Positions 1 through 8,644 of a DNA stretch of 64,000 nt are shown piece by piece. The notes beneath the pieces are model-generated. The model was not told where the DNA came from, did not search any database, and saw only the letters and a list, made by a program, of their open reading frames with translations. Numbering within the stretch: position 1 is the stretch's first letter; every line of letters begins with the position of its first letter. Source of the stretch: Bacteroidales bacterium. Its GTDB lineage: Bacteria; Bacteroidota; Bacteroidia; Bacteroidales; P3. The stretch covers positions 1 to 64,000 of the forward strand of contig WRCN01000002.1 in the NCBI GenBank assembly GCA_009783885.1, given 5' to 3'. The translations under genes and the position numbers were made by a program.

Positions 1-287
1 CCATCAGAACAGAATAAGTATAAAGTCCACGCTTGGCGTGAACATTTTGACTTAAGCTTTTTCTGATTTCTACTTCTAATCGCTAAATTTTCTGTAAGAA
101 AGAATAAACTAAAATGCTTTTTTTAGCATACTTCAAGATGTGCGTATTATCAGCACATTATTTTTTCATAGGCAATTTTTGTTTTAATTTTTGCAAAGAT
201 AGATAAAATTTTCGAAATAACAAAACATTATTAATTATTTTATTGGTATGATTTGCTTACTAATCGCTGGCACGGATGTCTGTACAA
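1..287. other. Intergenic DNA at window start with a minus-strand promoter
   Basis: No protein gene is convincing here. A TATCTTTG box (as CAAAGATA, near 195-202) with an A/T-rich upstream stretch reads to the left, so a minus-strand transcript probably starts near 185 and leaves the window. The transcribed stretch carries two small hairpins: ATGCT/AGCAT around a run of A near 116-131, and CACGC/GCGTG near 29-42. The only frame after the promoter starts ATG AAA AAA TAA and closes at once. It could be the 5' leader of a gene beyond the edge or a small RNA; neither can be decided here. Confidence 0.35.
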
Positions 288-290
288 TGT

Positions 291-464
291 AGCAACGGGA
301 TGTCTCGACTTCGCTTCGCTCCGCTCGACATGACAGCGGTTTTTTTACAGGATAGGAGAGAAGGGGGGGTGGCTTTGCCCCCCCTTCTCTCCTCCTCTCT
401 TATGTCATGCCCGTCTTTCCGAGCGCAGCACACGAAGTGTGCGAAGTCGAGGAATCTCCTTGCT
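291..464. repeat. Composite palindromic element, copy 1
   Basis: About 174 bp bounded by imperfect terminal inverted repeats that begin AGCAA and end TTGCT; about 20 bp of each end match in inverted orientation through a shared CTCGACT. Inside, in order, are a hairpin ending CTCGACATGAC, a G/C-rich hairpin (GAGAAGGGGGGG / CCCCCCCTTCTC) and a hairpin around GAAGTCGAGGAATC. A second element with the same three-part plan lies at 35708-35885 in the opposite orientation. It holds no gene and ends about 13 bp from the porin stop codon. Confidence 0.75.
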
Positions 465-476
465 ACAATAATAAAA

Positions 477-2486
477 TTAATCGTAAAACCGCCACAACAC
501 ACCAAATTTGAAAGCCCGTTCGGCTACCGGATACCCGTTAGTCATCATGTAATTGTAGCCCAACCAATCGGCAGTCACATTGGCAAATTTTAAGAACAAA
601 TTCGCACGCTGAACACGTAAATTCAAAAACACATCCATGAACACAAATCCGCCTGTTTTTAAGTCTCCCTGACCGTAAAACGAGCCTAATGCGGGATTGT
701 AAAATCTCGAAAGATAGGGTGTATTGTAATAGGCTTCAACACCAACTTGCAGAGGTGTTGTTTTCAATAAAACGAAGTCGAAATACAGGGCGTTTCGCGT
801 CGAAAATTTTGGGAATTGCATCAATGGGCCTGTCGGACGAAAATGAAAAACCAAGCGTGTATCCAACGCTAAAGGATAAAATTTAAACGTTTTTTCGAGC
901 GATGTTTTAATGACTGAAAACGATTCACTTTCTTGTTGAAAATGCGTTGGAGTCAAATAAATGTAGTTTGAAAAAGTGGCATGGTCGGCTCTTAGATAAA
1001 AACCTTTCCAATGAGCTCCCACAGCAAAATTCAGCGTTTGTGTATTTTTTAGAGGTTGATCCCAACGAAAACTGTTGCTGATGTAAAATTCTTGAAACGG
1101 ACGAGGTAAAACATCAGAATAATTGACCTCTGCAAAAAAACCGTCGTTTGGGTTTGTTTTACTAAACCTATAATCCAATCCGACATTAACGGAAGTGCCG
1201 AGGTGAACCTTGTGAGCATCCATTTGATAGGTTGCTCCGGCAGTTAAAAAATATTGATTGTGGTAGTTCAATCGCATTTTGACAAACGGATAAAAATAGG
1301 TGTAATCTCTATTGTAATTTTTGTAGTATTCTGCTGGGTCGGATTTTGCTGTATCGCGCATCACATCACCTGTTCCAACTTTTGCCAGATCAATGGTAGT
1401 GCCGACACTCAAATTAAAAAACTGCGAATTTTGAAACGACGTTACATCGCCAATATTCCACGAAATGGTATTACGAATTAAACTCACGAATGTTGAATCG
1501 AGCGTTTGTATAGAATCTCTGAAAATATTAGGATAAAAATCTATATTCAGCGGTCTGGATCTGTCGTTATACAACGTGCTAAATCGAGTTACTTCGAGTG
1601 CATGCGAAAGATAGCCGAAATTTAACCCTGAATTCGGAATTGTATCATTTCGATTGAGCCCAAAATGATAGGCTTGTTTGAGGTAAAAACTATTTTCTCT
1701 CCACACATTTTCGGCCCGTAGAAGGTTGATTGGAATGACTCTTCTGTTGGAGAATTCCGAAAGACGTTGCAACGAATCGTAAGGAATCAAAATTCCACCG
1801 TTTTCATTGGCTTCGAATTTATTGAAATAATACCCTGCAACAGCTCGATAATGTCGGTCTTTGGAGATAAAGTTCGAAAACACACGAACACTGTTGTGCC
1901 GTGTATATGTACGATTATAAATCCCCGGAGAATTAATCACGCTGTACTCTGCACCTACATTCAAACCTCGCCAAACATTCTGTGTGAAAAGTACATGAAA
2001 ATTCTGTTCTCTTTCTCTTCCCATCACATAAAACAATTCAACGTAAGGAACAACATTCTGATAAAATTTGGTGTTGAAAGGCGTGAAGCGATACAGTTCG
2101 AATGGGCTTTTCCCGTAAGAAAACAAAATATCATCTCTGTAAAAATACTCCAAATCTTCGGTAACCATTCCCACATTTCCTCGGTCGGATCGGAAATGAT
2201 TGTTTTTTTTGTAAGGCTCGTAACGATGAAAAAGCGATCTGGTTGTGTCAATAAAGCGGAGGTCGGGAAGCCCGACGTTGAGCGGTTTCTCGTAGAAATA
2301 ATAGACAATGCCACGATTGGCAGATCCACCTTCTCTTTTGACGATGCTTCTATCCTCCTCAATATCTATACTATCGTTCTCTATGTAGGTTGTGTCCGAA
2401 TAAAAATCATATTCGTATTGTCCGAAACACACATTGCATAAGCACAATGCGAGAATAAAAATCAAATATCGTAAACCGGTTTTCAT
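477..2486 (-). CDS. Putative outer-membrane beta-barrel porin (Porin_10-like)
   Basis: A 669-residue protein with a clear signal peptide (about 22 residues, MKTG...CFGQ) followed by alternating aromatic and polar segments typical of a large beta barrel, ending in an aromatic residue pattern (RFYD) as many outer-membrane barrels do. The length and tyrosine-rich character fit the putative porin family common in Bacteroidota. Its start codon overlaps the kdtA stop codon by four bases (ATGA), so it is probably translated in the same operon as kdtA, trmB and the SPOR-domain gene. A substrate cannot be inferred. The 3' end lies next to a composite palindromic element. Confidence 0.75.
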   Translation of the reverse strand: MKTGLRYLIFILALCLCNVCFGQYEYDFYSDTTYIENDSIDIEEDRSIVKREGGSANRGIVYYFYEKPLNVGLPDLRFIDTTRSLFHRYEPYKKNNHFRSDRGNVGMVTEDLEYFYRDDILFSYGKSPFELYRFTPFNTKFYQNVVPYVELFYVMGREREQNFHVLFTQNVWRGLNVGAEYSVINSPGIYNRTYTRHNSVRVFSNFISKDRHYRAVAGYYFNKFEANENGGILIPYDSLQRLSEFSNRRVIPINLLRAENVWRENSFYLKQAYHFGLNRNDTIPNSGLNFGYLSHALEVTRFSTLYNDRSRPLNIDFYPNIFRDSIQTLDSTFVSLIRNTISWNIGDVTSFQNSQFFNLSVGTTIDLAKVGTGDVMRDTAKSDPAEYYKNYNRDYTYFYPFVKMRLNYHNQYFLTAGATYQMDAHKVHLGTSVNVGLDYRFSKTNPNDGFFAEVNYSDVLPRPFQEFYISNSFRWDQPLKNTQTLNFAVGAHWKGFYLRADHATFSNYIYLTPTHFQQESESFSVIKTSLEKTFKFYPLALDTRLVFHFRPTGPLMQFPKFSTRNALYFDFVLLKTTPLQVGVEAYYNTPYLSRFYNPALGSFYGQGDLKTGGFVFMDVFLNLRVQRANLFLKFANVTADWLGYNYMMTNGYPVAERAFKFGVLWRFYD

Positions 2487-3715
2487 TTTATTGTTGTCAA
2501 AATTATGGATGTGGCACCTGTTTTTTGGTTGACGTAATCAGCGACATTTGTTGGTAATTCCGATAGAGACACACGACCGTACGTCTCTATAACAAATTCG
2601 TCTGTTGTAGAAATGGATTTTGCAGCACCCAATGCGATCAAATCGTGCGCTTCTTGAAATTTTTGATAATTTGGTCCAAACAAAATCGGTATTCCGAATA
2701 CGGCTGCTTCCAAAATATTATGAATGCCGCCTTTCTCGAAACCGCCACCAATATAGGCGATGTCGGCGTATTGATAGAGTTGCGAAAGGAATCCGATTTG
2801 ATCAACAATCATCACACCAAAATTATCGATCTGTAGAGACGCACGGCCGTGCGTCTCTACGGCCGAATACCGCAATGACGGTTGCGAAATCAAACGTTCC
2901 AATTTCTGCAAATGCGCTTCATCAATTTCATGTGGAACGAATAAAAATTTGAAGTTCGGAAATTTTGAAATTGCATCGCAAATCAATCTTTCGTCGGCAA
3001 GCCAAGAACTTCCAACAACCAACAATTTTTTATCCCCTTTAAATGTTTCGATAATGGGGAACGATTTTTTGGTTTGTAAAATTTCCGAAACTCTATCAAA
3101 ACGTGTATCTCCCGAAATAGTTATATTCGTAAAACCAATAGATTTCAGCAAATCTTCACTTTCTTGATTTTGTACAAAAAAATGTTCAACGGCACGAAGT
3201 TGTTTGCGTGGCCAACCGCCATACCATTTGAAAAAATACTGCGAAGGGCGAAAAATTGTTGACACAAAAAACGTTCGAACATGCTGTTTTTCCAAAGCGT
3301 TAAGGTAATTGTACCAAAATTCGTATTTAATGAAAATCGCAATTTGGGGTTGAACGAGTTTTATAAAATTTTTAGCATGTTTTGGTGTATCGAATGGCAG
3401 GTAAACGATGCAGTCGGCTTGTGCATAATGTTTTCGAATTTCATAACCCGATGGTGAAAAAAACGTGAGCAAAATTTTCCAATCCGGATGCTGGTTGCGA
3501 AAGTGTTCGATGACAGGTCTGCCTTGTTCAAACTCGCCGAGCGACGCGGCGTGAAACCAAATCACAGGTTGCGAATTGTTCTCGAAAAACGTTTGCAGTT
3601 TTCTAAAACTTTCAGCTTGTCCGCGAATCAACAACCGAGCCTTTCGACTTCTCAGAGCCCAAATTCTCGCTGCAAAAGCGTAAAGGTAAATGGTTATGGA
3701 ATATAAAGTTCGCAA
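2483..3715 (-). CDS. kdtA: 3-deoxy-D-manno-octulosonic acid transferase (KdtA/WaaA)
   Basis: Transfers Kdo from CMP-Kdo to lipid IV-A in lipopolysaccharide synthesis at the inner membrane. Visible marks: an N-terminal hydrophobic anchor (residues 1-20), the HAASLGEFEQ segment with the catalytic Glu near residue 60, and the C-terminal CMP-Kdo site GGGFEKGGIHNILEAA. The start is TTG, one base after the trmB stop; no ATG is available and the N-terminus fits the family from this point. Odd: two palindromic repeats are read in frame, VETHGRASL (about residues 286-294) and a diverged IETYGRVSL (about 376-384). Both fall in variable parts and the frame stays open, so the enzyme is probably active. 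The porin gene overlaps its end by 4 nt. Confidence 0.93.
   Translation of the reverse strand: MRTLYSITIYLYAFAARIWALRSRKARLLIRGQAESFRKLQTFFENNSQPVIWFHAASLGEFEQGRPVIEHFRNQHPDWKILLTFFSPSGYEIRKHYAQADCIVYLPFDTPKHAKNFIKLVQPQIAIFIKYEFWYNYLNALEKQHVRTFFVSTIFRPSQYFFKWYGGWPRKQLRAVEHFFVQNQESEDLLKSIGFTNITISGDTRFDRVSEILQTKKSFPIIETFKGDKKLLVVGSSWLADERLICDAISKFPNFKFLFVPHEIDEAHLQKLERLISQPSLRYSAVETHGRASLQIDNFGVMIVDQIGFLSQLYQYADIAYIGGGFEKGGIHNILEAAVFGIPILFGPNYQKFQEAHDLIALGAAKSISTTDEFVIETYGRVSLSELPTNVADYVNQKTGATSIILTTIK
2563..2590. repeat. Family A palindrome inside kdtA, diverged copy
   Basis: A 28-bp palindrome matching the copy at 2833-2860 at 23 of 28 positions. Read on the coding (minus) strand it gives IETYGRVSL in the same frame as the other copies give VETHGRASL. 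The end pair changed on both sides (G-C to A-T), and the three other changes are C to T on the coding strand and leave one A:T-type loop change or G-U pairs, so the RNA stem can still form throughout. Confidence 0.85.
2833..2860. repeat. Family A palindrome inside kdtA, perfect copy
   Basis: A perfect 28-bp palindrome with arm GTAGAGACGCACGG. It is identical in all 28 bases to the copy inside folC at 24267-24294 and adds VETHGRASL to KdtA. Flanking bases show no obvious target duplication. Confidence 0.95.
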
Positions 3716-3716
3716 T

Positions 3717-4391
3717 TTATTCAGAGTTTAGTTGAAATCGAATGTATTTGATTTTTTTGCCCATGTCTAACCACATTTGCTCATAAAAGGTTTGAATTTC
3801 CATGGCTTCCAAGTGCGGATTTCCTTCTTTATACAAATCGTCGGAATGTAGCAACAATCGGTGTTTCCCTTCGTTGATAACTTCGTTCAACGTGTATTCA
3901 TAAAGCATGGTATCGTCGGTTTTGAGATGGATAATGCCGTTGGGTGCGAGTATGTTTTTGTAGTTGTCTAAAAAACGTTGACAAGTCAAGCGTTTGTTTT
4001 CTTTTTTAGGTTGAGGATCGGGAAATGTAATCCAAATCTCATTCACTTCGTTAGGTCCGAAAAACAGATTGATGTTGCTAATTTTTGTGCGCAAAAAAGC
4101 TACATTGTTCAGTTTTTTTTCATTCGTTCGTTTCAATCCTCGCCAAATTCGTGCACCCTTGATATCTACACCAATAAAGTTTTTTTCGGGATATTTGTCA
4201 CCTAAACCAACTGTATATTCACCTTTTCCACAGCCTAATTCCAAAACAATCGGATTTGCATTTTTGAAAAATTCCTTGTGCCATACGCCTTTTAGAGGAA
4301 ATCCGTGCGTTGCGACTTCTTCGTAAACCGGTTGAAAAAAATTTGAAAACGTTTCGTTTTCCGCGAATTTAGCTAATTTACCTTTTCCCAT
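3717..4391 (-). CDS. trmB: tRNA (guanine-N7-)-methyltransferase
   Basis: Methylates G46 of tRNA using S-adenosylmethionine. The 224-residue protein shows the SAM-binding motif VLELGCGKGEYTVGL (near residue 50), the acidic GVDIKGARIWRG, and the TrmB signature ITFPDPQPKKE near residue 120, followed by TCQRFLDNY. Length is usual for the family. The start ATG overlaps the stop codon of the upstream SPOR-domain gene by one base (TAATG) and its own stop is one base before the TTG of kdtA, so the genes are translated as one tight unit. Confidence 0.95.
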   Translation of the reverse strand: MGKGKLAKFAENETFSNFFQPVYEEVATHGFPLKGVWHKEFFKNANPIVLELGCGKGEYTVGLGDKYPEKNFIGVDIKGARIWRGLKRTNEKKLNNVAFLRTKISNINLFFGPNEVNEIWITFPDPQPKKENKRLTCQRFLDNYKNILAPNGIIHLKTDDTMLYEYTLNEVINEGKHRLLLHSDDLYKEGNPHLEAMEIQTFYEQMWLDMGKKIKYIRFQLNSE

Positions 4392-5464
4392 TATTTTCTA
4401 TAAATCCAACTCTCAATCTGGCTTGTTCTGCGAGTTTTTTCTTTAAATTCGAGTGCTTCGGCTTCTGTGCTAAAAGCCCCCAAAGTAACATAATACAGTT
4501 GTTTGTTGTTGTCGAAAAACAATTCGGAAGTGTACCCATCTTTCTTCATCTTGGCATGAAATCTTTCAGCATTGGCTTTGATTGAAAAAGCACCGCCAAT
4601 TACTTTGAACGTGTTTTCCTCCGTTTTTTTAGCAGGTTGTTGCAATTGAGTTACAGGAGGCGCTTTTACGGGCTGTTGCACGCTTGCTTCTATTTGCATT
4701 TGCGCATCTTCGACAAGAACATCGTTATCGATAGGCATAGCTGTATGGTTTTCAGGCTCTATGCCCGTTGCGATGATGATGGGCTTAGCCGTTTGGGTTC
4801 GGGCCGAATTGTAAGCATCCCGAATACTGGTGATCTGTCTATCCACGAACTGCTCAAACTTCGGAACGGTTTTGTAGCAAGCAACTCCGCCACCGGCCAA
4901 AACAACGAGTATAGCAATGATAATGATGAAAACAATCCCGCGTTTATTAGATTTTTGTGTGCTTGCTGTCGTTGTGCGTTCTGTGTAGAGGTTAGGTTGC
5001 GCAGCGGTAGTGCGCTGTTCCTTAACAACTTCTGATGGTCTTGAGGCCATCGGCTTTTCGGCTGAAATTTTAGGCTGTTCTTCCAAGCCGTATTCGGTTT
5101 TCGGCTCCAAGTCTTGAGTGGGTGCAGCCGGAATAAACTCCACTTTGTCTTTTTGAATTTCGAAACGACCTAATTCCGGAATATTCGCAACCTTTGTCGT
5201 TTTTAGATCATTCAAAATGGACGACACCCAGTTTTCAATAACTTCAATCGCTTCATTTTCCGTGAGGTTTTCTTCATAACCCAGGAAATTCACAAAAGCG
5301 TTGCTTCTCGGGGTTTTTTCGATGAACAAGACTACGAATTTTCCTTCGGGAAGTTTGTTTCCTTTTTCGTCAATAGTTGATTTGTAAAACACGCCTAATC
5401 CGGGAATAGCCGCTTCGTCTTGCTGTTCCGTAAAGAATTTTTTGAGATTGTAAACGATGTTCAT
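4391..5464 (-). CDS. HU-like (CCDC81-type) and SPOR-domain membrane protein
   Basis: A 357-residue protein. Residues 1-110 resemble the HU/CCDC81-type domain found in Bacteroidota SPOR proteins (MNIVYNLKKFF...GLGVFYKS...LGRFEIQKD). A proline/glutamate-rich linker leads to one transmembrane helix (GIVFIIIIAILVVLAGGG, about 176-193). A second linker is followed by a C-terminal SPOR domain (about 283-357, KVIGGAFSIKANAERFHAKMK...YYVTLGAF). SPOR domains bind denuded septal peptidoglycan, so a role in division or envelope maintenance is inferred. First gene of the minus-strand run that includes trmB, kdtA and the porin. Confidence 0.85.
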   Translation of the reverse strand: MNIVYNLKKFFTEQQDEAAIPGLGVFYKSTIDEKGNKLPEGKFVVLFIEKTPRSNAFVNFLGYEENLTENEAIEVIENWVSSILNDLKTTKVANIPELGRFEIQKDKVEFIPAAPTQDLEPKTEYGLEEQPKISAEKPMASRPSEVVKEQRTTAAQPNLYTERTTTASTQKSNKRGIVFIIIIAILVVLAGGGVACYKTVPKFEQFVDRQITSIRDAYNSARTQTAKPIIIATGIEPENHTAMPIDNDVLVEDAQMQIEASVQQPVKAPPVTQLQQPAKKTEENTFKVIGGAFSIKANAERFHAKMKKDGYTSELFFDNNKQLYYVTLGAFSTEAEALEFKEKTRRTSQIESWIYRK

Positions 5465-5519
5465 AATGATTTAACTTTATGTTTGTATTTCGTTAGGTTA
5501 AAGGTTATTTTGATGGTTA

Positions 5520-7877
5520 TCATGTAACAATGATTTGCTCTCGAACTAATTCTCCGCCGCCTTCAACATGCAGGTAGTATGTGCCCGGTGGTAACGAGTA
5601 CGTGTTGAATTTTACCGGACGAGGCCTGCCATCGCGGTGGCGATGTCTGAATCGCGTTTGGCGGGGGACGTTGCCGAGATTATCAAGGAGTTTGACGGAG
5701 TACTCTACCAGATCGTCTGTATCTGGGAGTCCTATGAACTTTATGGTGAGCTCGCTGTTGACGGGATTTGGTGAATAAGAAATTTTGATATATGGTGGGC
5801 CGATTGGTCCGCCCATGCCGAAACAATGGAGCGCGCGTTCATATTCTATAATTTTCCAAGAACTCCAACCGCATTGGTTTTGCAAACGAGCCTCAATGCG
5901 AGGAAAATTGCCTGAAGGAAGAGACATAATTTGCAACGGACAATTTGTTATTCCAAGATATGTAGATGCAGATAAATTATAGAAAGAAGCTTCGGCAGGC
6001 GAACGTTTTCTCCATTCGCCTTGCGAAATTCCATCCAACCCTAATGTATTCGGGATACTGCCATTATAAGTGAGCGTATCAAAGAAATAACACTCTAGCC
6101 GACCCCAAGGCACGGAATCCTTGCAACGACGACTACTTATAAGATCTGCATCAGGCGTATAACCAACGGTTATTTCTTTTCGAAGAACAGTTAGACAGTT
6201 GCCGTTGAATGTGACAGCTGCTTGTACATAGGAAGGCTTACATTCTTGACTAGTCATATTGGGGCGAATGCAAATGCCTGTCCACGGTAAAAACTGACAA
6301 TTCTGCAATAAATTTGGCCCCAATTCCCACGATACCGTTGCTCCTGGGAATAAATTTTCAATATCGTACATGCCTTCGGATAATTGAATGACCCCATTGT
6401 TTACGTTTACAGCAAGAGCATCAGGCCCGGAAATAGAGTCAAGAGCCCAATCACAGGCTTGAATAGATCTAGTAATAGGAACCCCATTAACTATTGCTGT
6501 GAGTGTTCCACTCTGTCCCCAAGGGCATACAGCAATTACTGTTGCCCAACTGGAACCTATACCGGTAATGGTAAATCCTGAGGTTATACCCCAAGAAGTA
6601 ACTTCTAGGTTTGGGTTGCTAAAAGTGTATGTGCTTGTGTCACAAATGACATTGGGTCCTTGAGGAGCAACCGCATGTACAGCCTTGTAGGCATTAAGAC
6701 GACCTGCTCCAAGTTGTCCGGGATATAAATGAGCATCAGTAATAGGATCTGCAGTTGATTTTAATATATTCTCTATTTCTGCTGGTGTTAGTGACGGGTT
6801 AACGCTCAACATTAATGCAATGGTACCTGAAACAAAAGGAGCGGCAAGAGACGATCCATCAGCTGAAAAATAGTCGGTATCACTATTTCTTCTTGCTACT
6901 CTTATATTTTTTCCTGGAGCACAAATATCCACCCCAGAATTACGAGCATGACCGGTTGGACCGTGCTTATTATCTTTGTCAACGCTGCTAACTATTATCA
7001 CTCCCGGGATATGGGCAAGATCGCTATGGTATGCATGTGCATTGTTATTTCCTGCAGCGAGCACCAAGGTAGTTCCATTTTGAGTAATTTCTTCAGCCAT
7101 TGCTGGAGTAAAAGCACCGAGCCCATTCCAACTCAGATTAATTATTTTTACCCCTGCTGAATATAAATTCCAAATTTCAATTGGTATATCTAATTCAGTA
7201 TTTGGATCCCGAACAGGAGTTGAATAACGAACCCCATGAGCTGCAATTCTTGAATTATACCCAATGCCAGCAATTCCCTTTCCATTGTTGATTGCTGCCA
7301 CTGCAATACTTGCTACGCTTGTGCCATGAGCAAATAGCGTGGATGAAAAATTTCCGCCCACGCTTGCAAATTTATTTTGTAAATCTTCATGCGTTTGTCT
7401 AAATTCCGTGTCAACAATACCAATCAGGACATTCTGATTTCCTGTGGTAATTGACCATGCACATGGTGCCTGTATCATTTTAAGAGCCCACCCGTGCGTA
7501 TTATTAAAATCAGGGTCGTTTACCGAAACAGGTTTTGTACACGAAACAGGATGCACTGCTTCAAAAAAATGAACTTCATCTTCAAATTTACCAGTGGCCA
7601 AAAAATCCTTGATGTAACTTTCAGTACCATCCTTTCTATCTCTGTTGTCTTCTATTGTTATAGCATAATATAACAATAGTTCCGGATTTTTTGCACCCGG
7701 ACAAAGTTGCCTTAATGCTACTCCATGTTTCGACGATAAGGCTTTAATTTCAGTGTTTTCTGCCGCTATGAAATTTTTTGCTATTTCCGGTTTCAGTTTG
7801 ATTCTTGCTCCAACTTCTTGACTGTAGCCTTGAAAACAAGCAAATAATAAAATTAAAGGGAAAAAATATTTTCTCAT
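5520..7877 (-). CDS. Secreted subtilisin-like serine protease (S8) with type IX sorting domain
   Basis: A 785-residue protease. Order: signal peptide (1-19, ending FQGYSQ); an N-terminal region of about 85 residues (ARIKLKPEIAK...FLATGKFEDE) that looks like a propeptide; the S8 domain with the catalytic triad seen as GIVDTEFRQTHED (Asp), AHGTSVASIAV (His) and GSSLAAPFVSGT (Ser); a beta-rich middle with paired cysteines; and a C-terminal sorting domain (YSPNPVNSELTI...LPPGTYYLHV...EQIIVT) that directs export by the type IX system. It lies 56 bp downstream of a lipoprotein built from two copies of the same N-terminal region, so the two are probably co-transcribed. Substrate unknown. Confidence 0.93.
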   Translation of the reverse strand: MRKYFFPLILLFACFQGYSQEVGARIKLKPEIAKNFIAAENTEIKALSSKHGVALRQLCPGAKNPELLLYYAITIEDNRDRKDGTESYIKDFLATGKFEDEVHFFEAVHPVSCTKPVSVNDPDFNNTHGWALKMIQAPCAWSITTGNQNVLIGIVDTEFRQTHEDLQNKFASVGGNFSSTLFAHGTSVASIAVAAINNGKGIAGIGYNSRIAAHGVRYSTPVRDPNTELDIPIEIWNLYSAGVKIINLSWNGLGAFTPAMAEEITQNGTTLVLAAGNNNAHAYHSDLAHIPGVIIVSSVDKDNKHGPTGHARNSGVDICAPGKNIRVARRNSDTDYFSADGSSLAAPFVSGTIALMLSVNPSLTPAEIENILKSTADPITDAHLYPGQLGAGRLNAYKAVHAVAPQGPNVICDTSTYTFSNPNLEVTSWGITSGFTITGIGSSWATVIAVCPWGQSGTLTAIVNGVPITRSIQACDWALDSISGPDALAVNVNNGVIQLSEGMYDIENLFPGATVSWELGPNLLQNCQFLPWTGICIRPNMTSQECKPSYVQAAVTFNGNCLTVLRKEITVGYTPDADLISSRRCKDSVPWGRLECYFFDTLTYNGSIPNTLGLDGISQGEWRKRSPAEASFYNLSASTYLGITNCPLQIMSLPSGNFPRIEARLQNQCGWSSWKIIEYERALHCFGMGGPIGPPYIKISYSPNPVNSELTIKFIGLPDTDDLVEYSVKLLDNLGNVPRQTRFRHRHRDGRPRPVKFNTYSLPPGTYYLHVEGGGELVREQIIVT

Positions 7878-7933
7878 ATCTTTGAATTTTATTTGTGATT
7901 ATTTTTTTGTATCATATTATGGTTTGAGCTTTT

Positions 7934-8542
7934 TTATCCTACGGCGGGATGAGATTCTACAGATTCATGAAAGTCGTCTTCAAATTTACCCGTCGCTAAA
8001 AAATCTTTGATAACAATTACCATGTTGACCTCTCTATTGTCTTCCATCGTTGACAATGTATAATATAACAATAACTCTGGATTTTGTGCACCTGGAGCAG
8101 CCTGCCTCAATGCTACTCCATGTTTGGAAATTAAAGCCTGAATTTCGGGGTCTTCTGTTGCCAAATAATTTTCATCTGCTTGGGGTTTTAACTTGAGAGT
8201 TAGCCCACAGGCAAAATGGATGCATATTTCCCTGACATTGCCATCAAATATACTAGTGGATAGAAAGTCTTTAATAACATTTTCCTTGCTATTATTTCCT
8301 GTTAAAGTATAGTATAATAAAAACACAGGAGGATTAAATTCAGGGTATGACTGATAAAATTGTACACGATGTTTTGAAATTAAGGCTTTTATTTTTGGAT
8401 CTTCGATTGCCAAATAATGTTCATCCGTCTGAGATTTCAGCCTGAGTTGTACAGTCCACCTTTCAGATTTGTCTTTACAGGAACCCAAGCCTCCAGCTAA
8501 AATCAGTAAAATTGCTGTGAGTTTTAATATTTGTGCTTTCAT
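7934..8542 (-). CDS. Lipoprotein with two tandem protease-propeptide-like repeats
   Basis: A 202-residue protein with a lipoprotein signal (LILAGGLGSCKDK, Cys about residue 22). The mature part is two repeats of about 85 residues. Repeat 2 (LTLKLKPQADEN...SKHGVALRQAAPGAQNPELLLYY...IKDFLATGKFEDD) is nearly the same as the N-terminal region of the neighbouring S8 protease; repeat 1 (VQLRLKSQTDEH...FLLYYTL...IKDFLSTSIFDG) is more diverged. No protease domain is present. It lies just upstream of the protease gene in the same orientation. By analogy with subtilisin propeptides it may be a stand-alone inhibitor or folding helper for the protease; this is inference. It could also be the remains of a duplicated protease gene that kept a lipobox. 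Confidence 0.8.
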   Translation of the reverse strand: MKAQILKLTAILLILAGGLGSCKDKSERWTVQLRLKSQTDEHYLAIEDPKIKALISKHRVQFYQSYPEFNPPVFLLYYTLTGNNSKENVIKDFLSTSIFDGNVREICIHFACGLTLKLKPQADENYLATEDPEIQALISKHGVALRQAAPGAQNPELLLYYTLSTMEDNREVNMVIVIKDFLATGKFEDDFHESVESHPAVG

Positions 8543-8584
8543 GGTATTGCTTTTTTAGAATTTGCTATTTTTTAGTTTTTGTAT

Positions 8585-8606
8585 GGCACGGACTGCAAGT
8601 CCGCGC
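8585..8606. repeat. Family E hairpin (GGACTGCAAGTCC)
   Basis: A short palindrome, GGCACGGACT/AGTCCGCGC, between the deoxynucleoside kinase gene and the lipoprotein gene. The same hairpin in inverted orientation forms one end of the element inserted in mpl (27477-27499). Confidence 0.7.
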
Positions 8607-8644
8607 TAGATGTTATTCATAGCGATTTCTTTTTTCGTTATCAA

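Noticed and set aside
276..593. Plus-strand frame across the composite element and the porin end
   Set aside because: Made of repeat DNA and antisense to the porin; no promoter and no family character.
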